Origin: Armatimonadaceae bacterium
Lineage (GTDB): Bacteria; Armatimonadota; Armatimonadia; Armatimonadales; Armatimonadaceae
Length of the DNA stretch: 32,709 nt
Direction of reading: 5' to 3'
NCBI GenBank assembly: GCA_030446525.1
Contig: JAUJNC010000045.1
Coordinates: forward strand, 1-32,709
Of the stretch, positions 17,686-26,399 are shown one piece after another. A model generated the notes under the pieces. That model was not told the DNA's origin. It saw only the letters and a list, made by a program, of their open reading frames with translations, and did not search any database. Every line of letters starts with the position of its first letter. Positions within the stretch are counted from its first letter, which is position 1. The translations under genes were made by a program, and so were the position numbers.

Positions 17686-17727
17686 AGCCGCTTCACGACA
17701 CGGCAACCGTGGAGGCACAAACCGTCG

Positions 17728-17761
17728 CGCCCCTGCACCCCGATGAATGGGTGCAGGGGCG
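17728..17761. terminator. Hairpin between convergent genes, likely bidirectional terminator
   Basis: A perfect 13-bp inverted repeat (CGCCCCTGCACCC at 17728-17740, complement at 17749-17761) with an 8-base loop, 42 bases after the second oxidase stop and just past the stop of the minus-strand gene at 17767. No long T-run follows on either strand, so termination efficiency is uncertain. Confidence 0.65.
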
Positions 17762-17766
17762 TGCCG

Positions 17767-18345
17767 TTATGGGGCAGCGTAGTACGGGCAGTCATCAGGT
17801 CCGAGGCAGGCGGGCACATGCGACCAGCGCCCCCGCTTCCAGTCCCGCGGGTCGGAAAGGCGGACGACCGGCACGACGACGCCGTACGGACAGGGGGCGC
17901 AGGGACCGTTCCTCGTATCCAGGTTCGCCGCGGCAAGGGGACGCCGCGGCGCTTGTTCGGCGCGTGGGGCCGAAAGGGGAGGATCGGTGCGCGGCGGCTC
18001 GGACGGGAGGGAGGGGGGCGTACCGGGATCGCCCGCGCGGGCAACGACGCGCAAGGCGCCGACGCGGTAGAGGTCCGCGAGGGTGTCGGGCGTGCCCCCC
18101 GGCACGGGGAAGGCGTCACCGCGCAACAGATCGCCGCGCGTGATCTCCCGCCGCTCCTGCGTGGCGGGGCCCAGGGCGACGGTGAAGACCCCGCTCACGG
18201 GCCGGGCATCGCCCTCCGTCCGCGTCCCGTCCAGCGTGAGGACATGGCCCTGGCACCTGGCCGTGGTCTCTTCCTCGAACTTGGTCAGCACCAGGCGCGG
18301 CTTCACGGCTGCCACGGTGCCCCAGAACCGTACCGGCGTCGCCAA
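17767..18345 (-). CDS. Conserved protein of unknown function with C-terminal four-cysteine motif
   Basis: This 192-residue protein reads from TTG at 18345, chosen because AAGGAAAGGGG lies just upstream. The first 100 residues form a beta-rich domain (FWGTVAAVKPRLVLTKF, GHVLTLDGT, GVFTVALGP). A Pro-rich linker follows, then a C-terminal part with C149-x2-C152-PYG and C180-x5-C186-PYY, which looks like a metal-binding or redox knuckle. I recall conserved hypothetical proteins with this arrangement but no known function. It is not a shadow: the cysteine pairs and domain pattern are family-like. It is divergent from the NIL-domain gene with 38 bp between the start codons, so they may share control. 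Confidence 0.6.
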   Translation of the reverse strand: MATPVRFWGTVAAVKPRLVLTKFEEETTARCQGHVLTLDGTRTEGDARPVSGVFTVALGPATQERREITRGDLLRGDAFPVPGGTPDTLADLYRVGALRVVARAGDPGTPPSLPSEPPRTDPPLSAPRAEQAPRRPLAAANLDTRNGPCAPCPYGVVVPVVRLSDPRDWKRGRWSHVPACLGPDDCPYYAAP

Positions 18346-18383
18346 CTTGTGCCCCCTTTCCTTATCCCCGGGAGGGTGTACTC

Positions 18384-18662
18384 ATGTATAATACCAGTAT
18401 GGATAACGAGACGGTACGTGTACAGCTTAACTTCCCGCTGGAACAGGTGACAAAGCCCATCATCTGGCACTTCGCCCATGACTACGGGCTGATGTTCTCC
18501 ATCCGTCGCGCCGACATCGACGCCCACGTGGGGGGATACACCGTGCTGGAACTCACCGGGCCCCGGGACCAGATCGATGCGGCGCTCCATTGGGCGCGGG
18601 AGGAAGGGGTGGAGGTTTCCGACATCGGCGTGGACGGCACGGATGAATGGGCCGCGCGGTGA
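18384..18662 (+). CDS. Stand-alone NIL-domain protein
   Basis: The 92-residue product (87 if the second ATG at 18399 is used) consists almost wholly of a NIL domain, the ACT-like ligand-binding fold found at the C-terminus of methionine ABC transporter ATPases (MetN) and in some ferredoxins. The pattern VRVQLNFPLEQVTKPIIWHFAHDYGLMFSIRRADID, GGYTVLELTGPRDQIDAALHWAREEGVEV fits that fold from end to end. A sensory role for methionine, another amino acid or sulfur metabolism is inferred from the family. The gene converges on coaE with only two bases between the stop codons. Start 18384 has a good ribosome binding site. Confidence 0.85.
   Translation: MYNTSMDNETVRVQLNFPLEQVTKPIIWHFAHDYGLMFSIRRADIDAHVGGYTVLELTGPRDQIDAALHWAREEGVEVSDIGVDGTDEWAAR
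18387..18392 (+). promoter_or_regulatory. TATAAT box that would give a leaderless NIL-domain mRNA
   Basis: TATAAT at 18387-18392 is followed after exactly six bases by an in-frame ATG at 18399. Transcription from this box would begin at about that ATG, the layout of leaderless genes in several high-GC phyla. No -35 match is seen. It competes with the reading that places the start at ATG 18384 with GGGAGGG 7 bases upstream. Confidence 0.4.
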
Positions 18663-18664
18663 GC

Positions 18665-19297
18665 CTACCGGCCCCGCCCTAACAGCGCGTCCCAGGTGTG
18701 CCGCACCTGCGCCTCGGTTTCGCCAAGCCCAACGTCCGTCCGCACCACGAAATCGGCGCGGCGGGCCTTCTCTTCCGGGGGCATCTGGGCGAGCAGTCGT
18801 GCCGAAATCTCGTCCGGCGAGAGCGGGTCGCGCCCGGCCGCGCGCTCGCGCGCTTGCAGCCGCTCGCTCTGGAGCGCCGGCGTCGCGAGCACGGCGATGA
18901 CCGCGTCGAAGAGGGGTTCCAGGCCCGCCTCGTACAGAAGGGGGGTCTCGTAGACCAGCACACCCGGACCGGCCCCGCCCGCGCCGCCGGTGCGCGCCGC
19001 CGTGATCGCCTCCCGCATGCGCCCGATGATGGCGGGGTGCATGACCGCCTCCAGGCGCGCCCGCGCCTCCCGGTCCGCGAAAATGCGCGCGGCCAGACGC
19101 GCCCGATCAAGACCGCCCTCGGCAGTTCTCGCCTCGGGGAAGGCGTCTAACACGGCGGCAAGGGTCGGCGAGCCTTCCTCCAAAACGGTGCGGGCGTCCG
19201 CGTCCGCTGAGCGCGTCTGCGCCCCCAGTGCGCCCAGCATCCGGGTTACGGTGCTCTTGCCCGCCGCGATGCCGCCGGTGACTCCCACGATAAGCAT
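18665..19297 (-). CDS. coaE: Dephospho-CoA kinase
   Basis: This intact 210-residue enzyme is of normal length for the family. It phosphorylates the 3'-hydroxyl of dephospho-CoA, the last step of coenzyme A synthesis. It begins MLIVGVTGGIAAGKST, a P-loop at residues 8-16. SADADA carries the catalytic/substrate Asp, HPAI (residues 87-90 region) and VYETPLLYEAGLE are family motifs, and R-x-D-PLSPDEISARLLAQ forms the lid. It lies 66 bp after rpsA on the same strand and is probably the last gene of the mutM-rpsA-coaE unit. Confidence 0.95.
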   Translation of the reverse strand: MLIVGVTGGIAAGKSTVTRMLGALGAQTRSADADARTVLEEGSPTLAAVLDAFPEARTAEGGLDRARLAARIFADREARARLEAVMHPAIIGRMREAITAARTGGAGGAGPGVLVYETPLLYEAGLEPLFDAVIAVLATPALQSERLQARERAAGRDPLSPDEISARLLAQMPPEEKARRADFVVRTDVGLGETEAQVRHTWDALLGRGR

Positions 19298-19363
19298 GGC
19301 TAAGGAAAAGGACCGCCCCCGGCGCGCAACTGGGGGCGGTCCTGCGGAAGTTCGCCAGGAGGT

Positions 19364-21057
19364 TTACTCCTTGTCCGGCGCGTCCTCTTCCGTCTCCTCA
19401 ATCGGCTCCTCGATATCCTCTTCGAGATCCAGGTTGGTCAGATCTTCGTCGTCTTCTTCCTGCCGGCCCCGCCGCCGGTCGCGATCACGCCCGCCCGCGC
19501 CGGCGGCACGCCCGCCGCGCCCGCCCGTGAGCATGTCGCCGAACATGTCACCCAGGGTCAGCCTCGGCTCTTCGCGCGAGGTCATGAACTGGCGGTAATC
19601 GCCGACCGCCTCCTCGTCGCGGCCGCGCCCGCCGCGCCCGCCGCGCCCGCCGCGCCGCTCGCGTCCGCCTTCCTGGTCGGGCGCCGCCGGCGCCGCCGGC
19701 GCGCCTGATGTCCGGGGGCGCCGCGGAAATCATCGGCAGGCTCGCGCGGCTGCAGGGCGCGCAGGCCGAGGGTCAGCCGGCGCTCCTCGGGCCGGACGTC
19801 GATCACTTCACCTGCACCCGCTGCCCCTGCTCGACCACGTCGGCGGGTTTCTGGATGCGGCGGTGCGCCAGCTCGCTGTTCGGGATAATGCCCTCGATGT
19901 CGCCTTCGAGAAGGACGAACGCGCCGAACGGCACCAGGCGGGTCACCTCCCCCTCCACCACATCGCCGACGTGATACCTCTCGGCCACCTGGCTCCACGG
20001 ATCGGGAGGATCTGGCGCATGCCGAGCGAGACACGCCCTGGTCCAGGGTTGAAGGGCTTCAGGATTATGACCTGGATCTGGTCGCCTACCCGACTACGTC
20101 CGAGGGTGCTTGACGCGTCCAGGACATCTCGGACACGTGGAGCAGACCGTCGATGCCGCCCAGGTCGACGAAGGCGCCGTAGTCGGTGACGCGGCGCACG
20201 ACGCCGGTGCGCGTCTGACCTTCCTCGAGCGAGTTGATCGTGTCCTCTTTCTGCCGCTGGCGCTCTTCCTCGGTGGCCAGGCGGTGCGACAGCACCACCT
20301 TGCGGTGCTCCCGGTCCACCTCCAGCACCTTGAGCGGGATGCTTTGCCCCACGAACTTCTCCAGGTTCTTCAGCTTGCCGTTGCCCACGTGCGAGGCGGG
20401 CACGAAGCCGCGGATGCCCAGGTCCACGACCAGCCCGCCCTTGACGCGGTCGCTCACCATCGCCTGGAGAGTGCGGCCGTCCTGGAGCGCTTCCTGCACC
20501 CGGTCCCAGGCCTTCTCGAAGTCGGCGCGCTTCTTGGAGAGCAGCAGGTTGCCGTCCTTGCCCTCCGGGTCCAGCACCAGGACGTCGATCTTGTCACCGA
20601 CCTGGACGACATCCTCGATGTTGGCGACCGGCTCGCGGGAAAGCTCGTTGGGGCGGATCAGCCCTTCGGACTTCGTGCCCACGTCCACGAGCACCCCTTC
20701 ATTGTCGATGTGGACGACCGTGCCGGTCACCACATCGCCGGAGTTCAGCTCGCGGAGCGCGCCCTGGTAGCGGTTGTTGCGCCGATCGCGCCGCGTGCGC
20801 TCGCTGTCGCCGCCAGGCACCTCGATCTGATCGAGGGGAGGCATCTGCTGCATTTCCGGTTCGACTTCGGCGGGGGCATCGGCGGCCGGCGCAGGAGCCT
20901 CGTTTGCCGCCGGCGCCGGGGCGCCCGCGCCGGCCGCGGGCGCCGAGAGGCCGTTGGAGCCAGCGTCGGGGGGAGCGGACGTGGCAGGGGCGGCGGCGCC
21001 GTTTTCCGTCACCGGGCTGTCCCCGACAGTCGTCGCGCCGGTCGTTTCATCGGGCAT
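19364..21057 (-). CDS. rpsA: Ribosomal protein S1 homologue, four S1 domains, frameshifted
   Basis: S1 brings mRNA to the 30S ribosome. Residues 1-80 are an Ala/Pro/Glu-rich leader. Four S1 (OB-fold) domains follow: LNSGDVVTGTVVHIDNEGVLVDVGTKSEG, a second with GGLVVDLGIRGFVPASHVG, a third with RRVTDYGAFVDLGGIDGLLHVSEMSW and a fourth with YHVGDVVEGEVTRLVPFGAFVLLEGDIEG. The C-terminal tail is first Arg/Gly-rich, then strongly acidic (EEDDEDLTNLDLEEDIEEPIEE). Frame breaks lie near 20090, 20010, 19805 and in the Arg/Gly repeats at 19600-19720. S1 is normally essential in such bacteria, so these are probably sequence errors. The ATG at 21057 has AGGAGC about 11 bases upstream; a GTG at 21081 would overlap that site and is less likely. 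It follows mutM by 81 bp. Confidence 0.88.
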
Positions 21058-21138
21058 GAGTAACAAATGCTCCTTTAACACGGCCCACTGTCCATGGACC
21101 GCTAGACTACGAGAGTATCCAGAGAACTTAAGAAAGAA

Positions 21139-21975
21139 CTAAGATTGACACCGCGGGCAGAACACGGTCCCCCGCCCACCAAGCCGGATGCGCCGGAGCG
21201 CGGAGCCGCAGCCATGGCAGGGGGCGCCGCCACGCTCATACACCCGCGGCGTGTACCGCCCCGGCAGGCCGTCCGCGTCCACATAGTTATCGGAGGTGGT
21301 GCCGCCGCTCGCCACAGCCTCCCGCAGTATGGCACGGATCGCGCCGGCCAGGCGGTCCACCTCGGCCAATGAAAGGGTCGCCGCCGAGCGCTCGGGATGC
21401 ACCCCCGCACGGAACAGCGATTCATCCGCATAGATGTTGCCGACCCCCGCCACAACACGCTGATCCAACAGGGCGGGCTTGATCGGCCCCTTACGTTTGG
21501 CGAGCGCCGCGGCCAGCGCCCCGCCGCCCCAGGACGGATCCAGCGGCTCCGCACCCATGCCCGATAACGCTGCGATGCTCCCGATCTCCTTTGCCGTCAG
21601 AGCACGCATCTCGCCCCAGGCCCACATGTCATAGAAGCGGATGGCGCGCCCGTCATCCAGGGCGAGAGTCGTGCAATGATACCGGCCCGCGGGCGCCCCC
21701 CCGTCCTCCAACAGCAGTTGCCCTCGCATCTTGAGATGAATGCAAAGGGAAACGGAAGGGGTGTCCGGTGCGGTCGCCGCCAGCGGCATGAGGAGGTACT
21801 TCCCGCGCCGATCCACGCGCCGCACAATACGCCCTATAGCGCGGTCGCGAAAAGACGCCTCGCTCTGACCCCTGAGCGTCTTCGGGTTCCCGATAATCAC
21901 GCCGGTGATCCGCCGGCCCAGGGCCTCCCGTTCCAGCCCCCGGCGCAGCGTCTCCACCTCCGGCAGTTCCGGCAC
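21139..21975 (-). CDS. mutM: Formamidopyrimidine-DNA glycosylase
   Basis: This 278-residue base-excision repair enzyme removes 8-oxoguanine and formamidopyrimidines. The start is set at GTG 21975 because the mature enzyme must begin with Pro, and the next codons read P2-E3-LPEVETLRRGL, giving the nucleophile Pro2 and Glu3; GAGG stands 8 bases upstream. RRGKYLL holds the conserved Lys (about 57), IYADESLFRAGVHP the helix-two-turn-helix and the C-terminus a zinc finger CHGC-x16-CPRC. The open frame extends 34 codons further upstream, but that Arg-rich stretch overlaps the leader and is not family-like. It is the first gene after the promoter at 22049-22077 and intact. Confidence 0.95.
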   Translation of the reverse strand: MPELPEVETLRRGLEREALGRRITGVIIGNPKTLRGQSEASFRDRAIGRIVRRVDRRGKYLLMPLAATAPDTPSVSLCIHLKMRGQLLLEDGGAPAGRYHCTTLALDDGRAIRFYDMWAWGEMRALTAKEIGSIAALSGMGAEPLDPSWGGGALAAALAKRKGPIKPALLDQRVVAGVGNIYADESLFRAGVHPERSAATLSLAEVDRLAGAIRAILREAVASGGTTSDNYVDADGLPGRYTPRVYERGGAPCHGCGSALRRIRLGGRGTVFCPRCQS

Positions 21976-22048
21976 AACACTAACCTCAAAAATTCGGCGG
22001 AAGTAGATACGCCAATAGCGGCGCCGTCTCCTCCTGCGAAACGGGAAT

Positions 22049-22077
22049 ATTTTACCAGATGGCAACAAAGGCGTCAA
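22049..22077 (-). promoter_or_regulatory. Sigma70 promoter of the mutM-rpsA-coaE unit
   Basis: On the minus strand TTGACG (22077-22072), a 17-base spacer and TAAAAT (22054-22049), with TG one base before the -10 (extended -10). Transcription would start near 22042, about 67 bases before the mutM GTG. Confidence 0.85.
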
Positions 22078-22122
22078 GAGCTAAAGCGGTATTTTCCTCG
22101 GGAAGGGGGAGGCCGCGAAACG

Positions 22123-22165
22123 AGGCGCGCCTTCGCGGGCCGGAAGCCTTCCCGAAGGCGCGCCT
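22123..22165 (-). terminator. Hairpin terminator after htpX
   Basis: A perfect 13-bp inverted repeat (AGGCGCGCCTTCG at 22123-22135, complement at 22153-22165) begins 31 bases beyond the htpX stop codon. The minus-strand downstream flank has only CG-TTT, a poor T-tract, so it may be weak or Rho-assisted. It separates htpX from the mutM promoter. Confidence 0.6.
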
Positions 22166-22195
22166 GTGATCCGCGATAGCCGGAGCGGGCCGGCT

Positions 22196-23053
22196 TTACC
22201 GGGCGTAATAGGGCCGTGACTCGCCGCCGTTCTGCTCACCAAGCACCTGCAGGCGCTGGACGCGATCCTGCGTGGAAGGGTGGGTGGAAAACAGTCTTGC
22301 CAGCCCGCCCCCCAGGAGCGGCGACACGATGAACATGTGCGCGGTGGCCGGGTTGGCGTTCATGGGGACGGCGTGCACGCCGCGCTCCAGCCGGGTAAGC
22401 GCCGACGCCAGGCCGAGCGGCTTTCCGCTGATGCGGGCGCCGTCCGCGTCCGCCGCGTACTCCCGCGATCGGGAGATCGCCATCTGGATCAGCGCCGCCG
22501 CGATCGGGGCGACGATGACCATCAGCAGCGCCCCCACGCCGCCCAACCCGCCCTCCTCGCGGTCCTCGCGGTGGCCGGCGAACATCGACGCCCACATCGC
22601 CATCTGCGCGATGGAGGTGATGGCGCCGGCCATCGTCGCCGCGATGGTGGAGGTCAGCATGTCACGGTTCTTGATGTGGGCGAGTTCGTGCGCGACCACC
22701 CCTTCCAGCTCGTCACGGGAAAGCAGCTGAAGGATGCCGGTCGTCACCGCGACCACGCCGTGCTGCGGGTCGCGCCCGGTGGCGAACGCGTTCGGGGTGG
22801 GCGAGTTCATCACGTACAGCCTGGGCACCGGCAGCCCCGCGTTGGCCGACAGCCGCTCCACCATCCGGTACAGGTCGGGGGCCTCGCCCGGCTCCACGGG
22901 CCGCGCGCCGTACATCCCGAGCACGATCTTGTCCGAGAACCAGTACGAGCCGAAGTTCATGATCAGGGCGAAGACGAAGGCGATCACGATGCCGCCGCGC
23001 CCGCCCAGAAGGTAGCCGATGCCCAGCGCGAGCGCGGTGAGCCCGGCCATCAA
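22196..23053 (-). CDS. htpX: Membrane zinc metalloprotease HtpX
   Basis: This 285-residue M48 protease of the inner membrane degrades misfolded membrane proteins. Two N-terminal membrane segments (about 2-17 and 20-34) are followed by the catalytic zinc motif H122-E-L-A-H126 in VVAHELAHIKNRD. Two more membrane helices follow (about 135-155 and 172-190), then the third ligand Glu in SRSREYAADADG and the C-terminal FSTHPSTQDRVQRL. The start is uncertain: TTG 23053 or ATG 23050. Homologues begin a few residues earlier with an N-T-L-K-x-F-like peptide. Here NT-LKAFTLMAG appears if one A of an AAAA run at about 23065 is removed, so an upstream frameshift is likely. Confidence 0.93.
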   Translation of the reverse strand: MMAGLTALALGIGYLLGGRGGIVIAFVFALIMNFGSYWFSDKIVLGMYGARPVEPGEAPDLYRMVERLSANAGLPVPRLYVMNSPTPNAFATGRDPQHGVVAVTTGILQLLSRDELEGVVAHELAHIKNRDMLTSTIAATMAGAITSIAQMAMWASMFAGHREDREEGGLGGVGALLMVIVAPIAAALIQMAISRSREYAADADGARISGKPLGLASALTRLERGVHAVPMNANPATAHMFIVSPLLGGGLARLFSTHPSTQDRVQRLQVLGEQNGGESRPYYAR

Positions 23054-23251
23054 CGTAAACGCTTTTCAGGTATTCGTGTTCGCTAGGACACTCCGGTTTT
23101 GACATCGGGTCAGGGACGCCCTTCGCAATGCGGCGCCCCCTATATAAATACACCGAATCAACGGCTTCCGTTCCAGGACCGGGTCCCCAGCAAAGTGGGG
23201 CCGGCCTACGCCCGCCCCACTGCACCCTCGCTGTACGCGCTCGCGAGGCGA

Positions 23252-23795
23252 CTACCCTGTCCCTGCCGCTCCGCCGCCTGTCCCGGCGCCAACGGTGAGA
23301 TCGTTCCCGGACTTTGCTGCTGATCCCTGGTCTTTCAGGTACTTTTGGGTGATCTGCGTGGCGCTTCTTTTCGGCTTCCGATCGCACGGTGCCTTTGAGA
23401 ACCACCGTGTCCTTTCCTCACCGCTGGTATCGACGTCTATGGTGCTGGCGTCGATCGACTTATCGGCGATAAGCGCGTTCTTTATCTTAGGCGTCAGCGT
23501 CGCCGACTGGGCCGCGTCCTGTGTCTCTTTTAGCCTTGGACCGCCCCGCCGACGGCTTCACCGGCGTGCTCCGTGTTCTCCACAGCCCGGCCGGCGTTCT
23601 CGGCGACACGCTCCGTGGCTTGCCCCGCTTTTTCCGCCGTATTCTCCACAGCCTGGCCGGCGTTCTCCGTGGTCCGCGCCACGTCCTGCCCTGCGCTCCG
23701 CGCCGCTTCCTGGTCTCTTTGCGCGCTCTTCGCAGCCGGCCAGAGAGAACAAAGCCGTCGCGCCAACCACTTGCAAACAAAGCTTTCGTCTTCAT
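23252..23795 (-). CDS. Lipoprotein with 11-residue LEA-like repeats and a BON domain (frameshifted)
   Basis: Joining frames gives about 180 residues. MKTKALLQVVGATALFSLAGC is a lipoprotein signal with lipobox LAGC. It is followed by four 11-residue amphipathic repeats of the type TTENAGQAVEN / TAEKAGQATER / VAENAGRAVEN, like group-3 LEA or apolipoprotein repeats. After a short linker comes a BON domain: LTPKIKNALIADKSIDASTIDVD, TVVLKGTVRSEAEKKR, ATQITQKYLKDQG, NDLTVGAGTGG, as in OsmY. It is presumably attached to a membrane and protective under osmotic or envelope stress (inference). AAGGAG stands 10 bases before the ATG at 23795. At least four single-base indels (about 23781, 23725, 23535 and 23360-23420) hide it from ORF callers. 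It follows the GlsB-like gene by 50 bp. Confidence 0.75.
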
Positions 23796-23845
23796 AAAGC
23801 GTTCACTCCTTCTTGTCGAAGAAATGGGCGGGGACCAACGTGTGA

Positions 23846-24135
23846 TCACCCGCCCATTCGCAAGTTACCGCTGTTTATGGCCCGCCGCCCTGCGAACAGA
23901 CGCAGCAGGGCGATGATCACGATCGCGCCGACCGCCGCCAGGACGATCTGCCAGATGGGGTTGGCCGCCGCGACGCCGAAGAGGGCCCGACCGATGAAGC
24001 CACCGACGTAGGCGCCCGATACCGAGAAGGATGGTCAAAAGCCAGCCGCTCGGTTCATTCGATGAGCCGGGCATGACCGCTTTGGCGATAATGCCGGCGA
24101 TCAGACCGGTTCACCGGAAACCAAACAAATTCCAT
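23846..24135 (-). CDS. GlsB/YeaQ/YmgE-type stress-response membrane protein (frameshifted)
   Basis: The joined frames give GLIAGIIAKAVMPGSSNEPSGWLLTILLG, then GAYVGGFIGRALFG, then NPIWQIVLAAVGAIVIIALLRLFAGRRA. This is the three-helix pattern of the transglycosylase-associated / GlsB family of small inner-membrane proteins induced by stress. The ATG at 24135 with GGAGG 9 bases upstream is taken as the start. One indel near 24115-24125 and another near 24021 interrupt the frame. Length (about 96 residues) is slightly above the usual 80-90. It probably forms a two-gene stress operon with the BON lipoprotein and begins 22 bp after the tgt stop as read here. Confidence 0.75.
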
Positions 24136-24156
24136 GATTTTTGTCCTCCGAGATCA

Positions 24157-25389
<1,233 letters not shown>

Positions 25390-25412
<23 letters not shown>

Positions 25413-26303
25413 GCGCCACGGCGTTTTCGGGGTCAAGTTCGAGCGCGGCGGGGGTTGGCCTGCTGGGCCTCGTCGGCGCGGTGCAGGCGCTGCAGGACGA
25501 GGCCCAGGTTCACCTGGGCCTCCACGTAGCGCGGGTTAATCCGGAGCGCTTCCGGAACTCCGCCTCGGCCTCCGCGTCGCGGCCCGCCGAAAACAGGGTG
25601 ACGCCGGCCTGGTTGCGCAGGTCGGCGTAGTTGGGGTTGATGGCCAGCGCCCGGCGGAACCTCGACCGCCTCGGTCAGCATCCCCCGCCGGAACAGGTCC
25701 ACGGCCAGCTTGGCGTGGAACGCGATGTCGTCCACGTCGGCCTGGCGGTGCGCTTCCAGGTATCCCAGCGCCGAGTGTGTCGCCGCGCGCGTCGGCGGCC
25801 CGCGCCTCGGCGAGGTGGGCCTTGTTGAACGCCTCGTCGAGCGCCAGCGCCTCCTCGGCCCGCCGCAGCCCCGCACGGTCTCCGGAAGCGTACAGGGCGA
25901 TGCCCATCTGCAGCAGCGCCTTGGCGTAGCGGGGGTTGACTTCCAGGGCGCGGCGCAGGGCGTCCTGGGCGCCGGGAAGATCTCCTTGCCCAGGCGCGCG
26001 CGGCCCAGGTGGTAGTGCAGATCGGCGTAGCCCGGGTTGATGGCGGCGGCGTAACTCCGGCTCGGCCTCGGCGCGGTCGTACGTGCCGCGATCCAGGCAG
26101 GACAGGGCGAGCGCCGTGTGCGCCTCGGCCAGGTAGAAGCGCGCGAGGCGCTTCGACAGCGCGTCCGCGCGCTCGCCCAGCGCCATGCGAAAGGACGCGA
26201 TCGCCTCTTCGTAAAGCTCCTGGTCGAAAAGGCGGATCGCCCGGTTATAGTGTTCGCTCCGGCCCAGACCGAGCATCCGTCCCCACATCGGCATCGTCGG
26301 CAC
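25390..26303 (-). CDS. TPR-repeat protein (frameshifted)
   Basis: A run of tetratricopeptide repeats is seen across three frames: [114 protein letters not shown] and the end [17 protein letters not shown]. At least four indels interrupt it. Assembled, it has about 300 residues with 7-8 repeats, no signal peptide, and presumably works as a protein-interaction scaffold. GTG 26303 is taken as the start (AGGGGG close upstream); its promoter lies 28-56 bases further on. The stop at 25390 overlaps the tgt start by 23 bases, so the two are translationally coupled. Partner unknown. Confidence 0.8.
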
Positions 26304-26330
26304 CCCCTGTTGGTCGCACCCTTCACCACG

Positions 26331-26359
26331 ATTATAGCCGCGCCTCCGGGCACTGTCAA
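26331..26359 (-). promoter_or_regulatory. Perfect-consensus sigma70 promoter of the TPR-tgt operon
   Basis: On the minus strand TTGACA (26359-26354), exactly 17 bases, then TATAAT (26336-26331). Transcription would start near 26324, leaving a leader of about 20 bases. It lies directly after the stop of the membrane protein gene, so TPR-tgt is a separate transcription unit. Confidence 0.93.
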
Positions 26360-26399
26360 GGAAAGGGGCCGCTATCCGTCTACCCCCCGGGGGGGGCGG

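Noticed and set aside
21058..21081. Earlier GTG start for rpsA
   Set aside because: It would put the ribosome binding site inside the coding sequence; ATG 21057 with AGGAGC upstream is more natural.
21976..22077. Upstream 34-codon extension of mutM
   Set aside because: The enzyme needs Pro as its second residue, and the extension covers the promoter and leader.
23130..23200. Promoter for htpX around the TATATA stretch at about 23152
   Set aside because: No -35 box at a workable distance; GGAAC upstream could suggest an ECF site but the second element is not convincing.
23295..24011. Plus-strand open frame across the BON lipoprotein region
   Set aside because: Antisense of the frameshifted lipoprotein and GlsB-like genes; product rich in Arg/Ser/Pro without family features.
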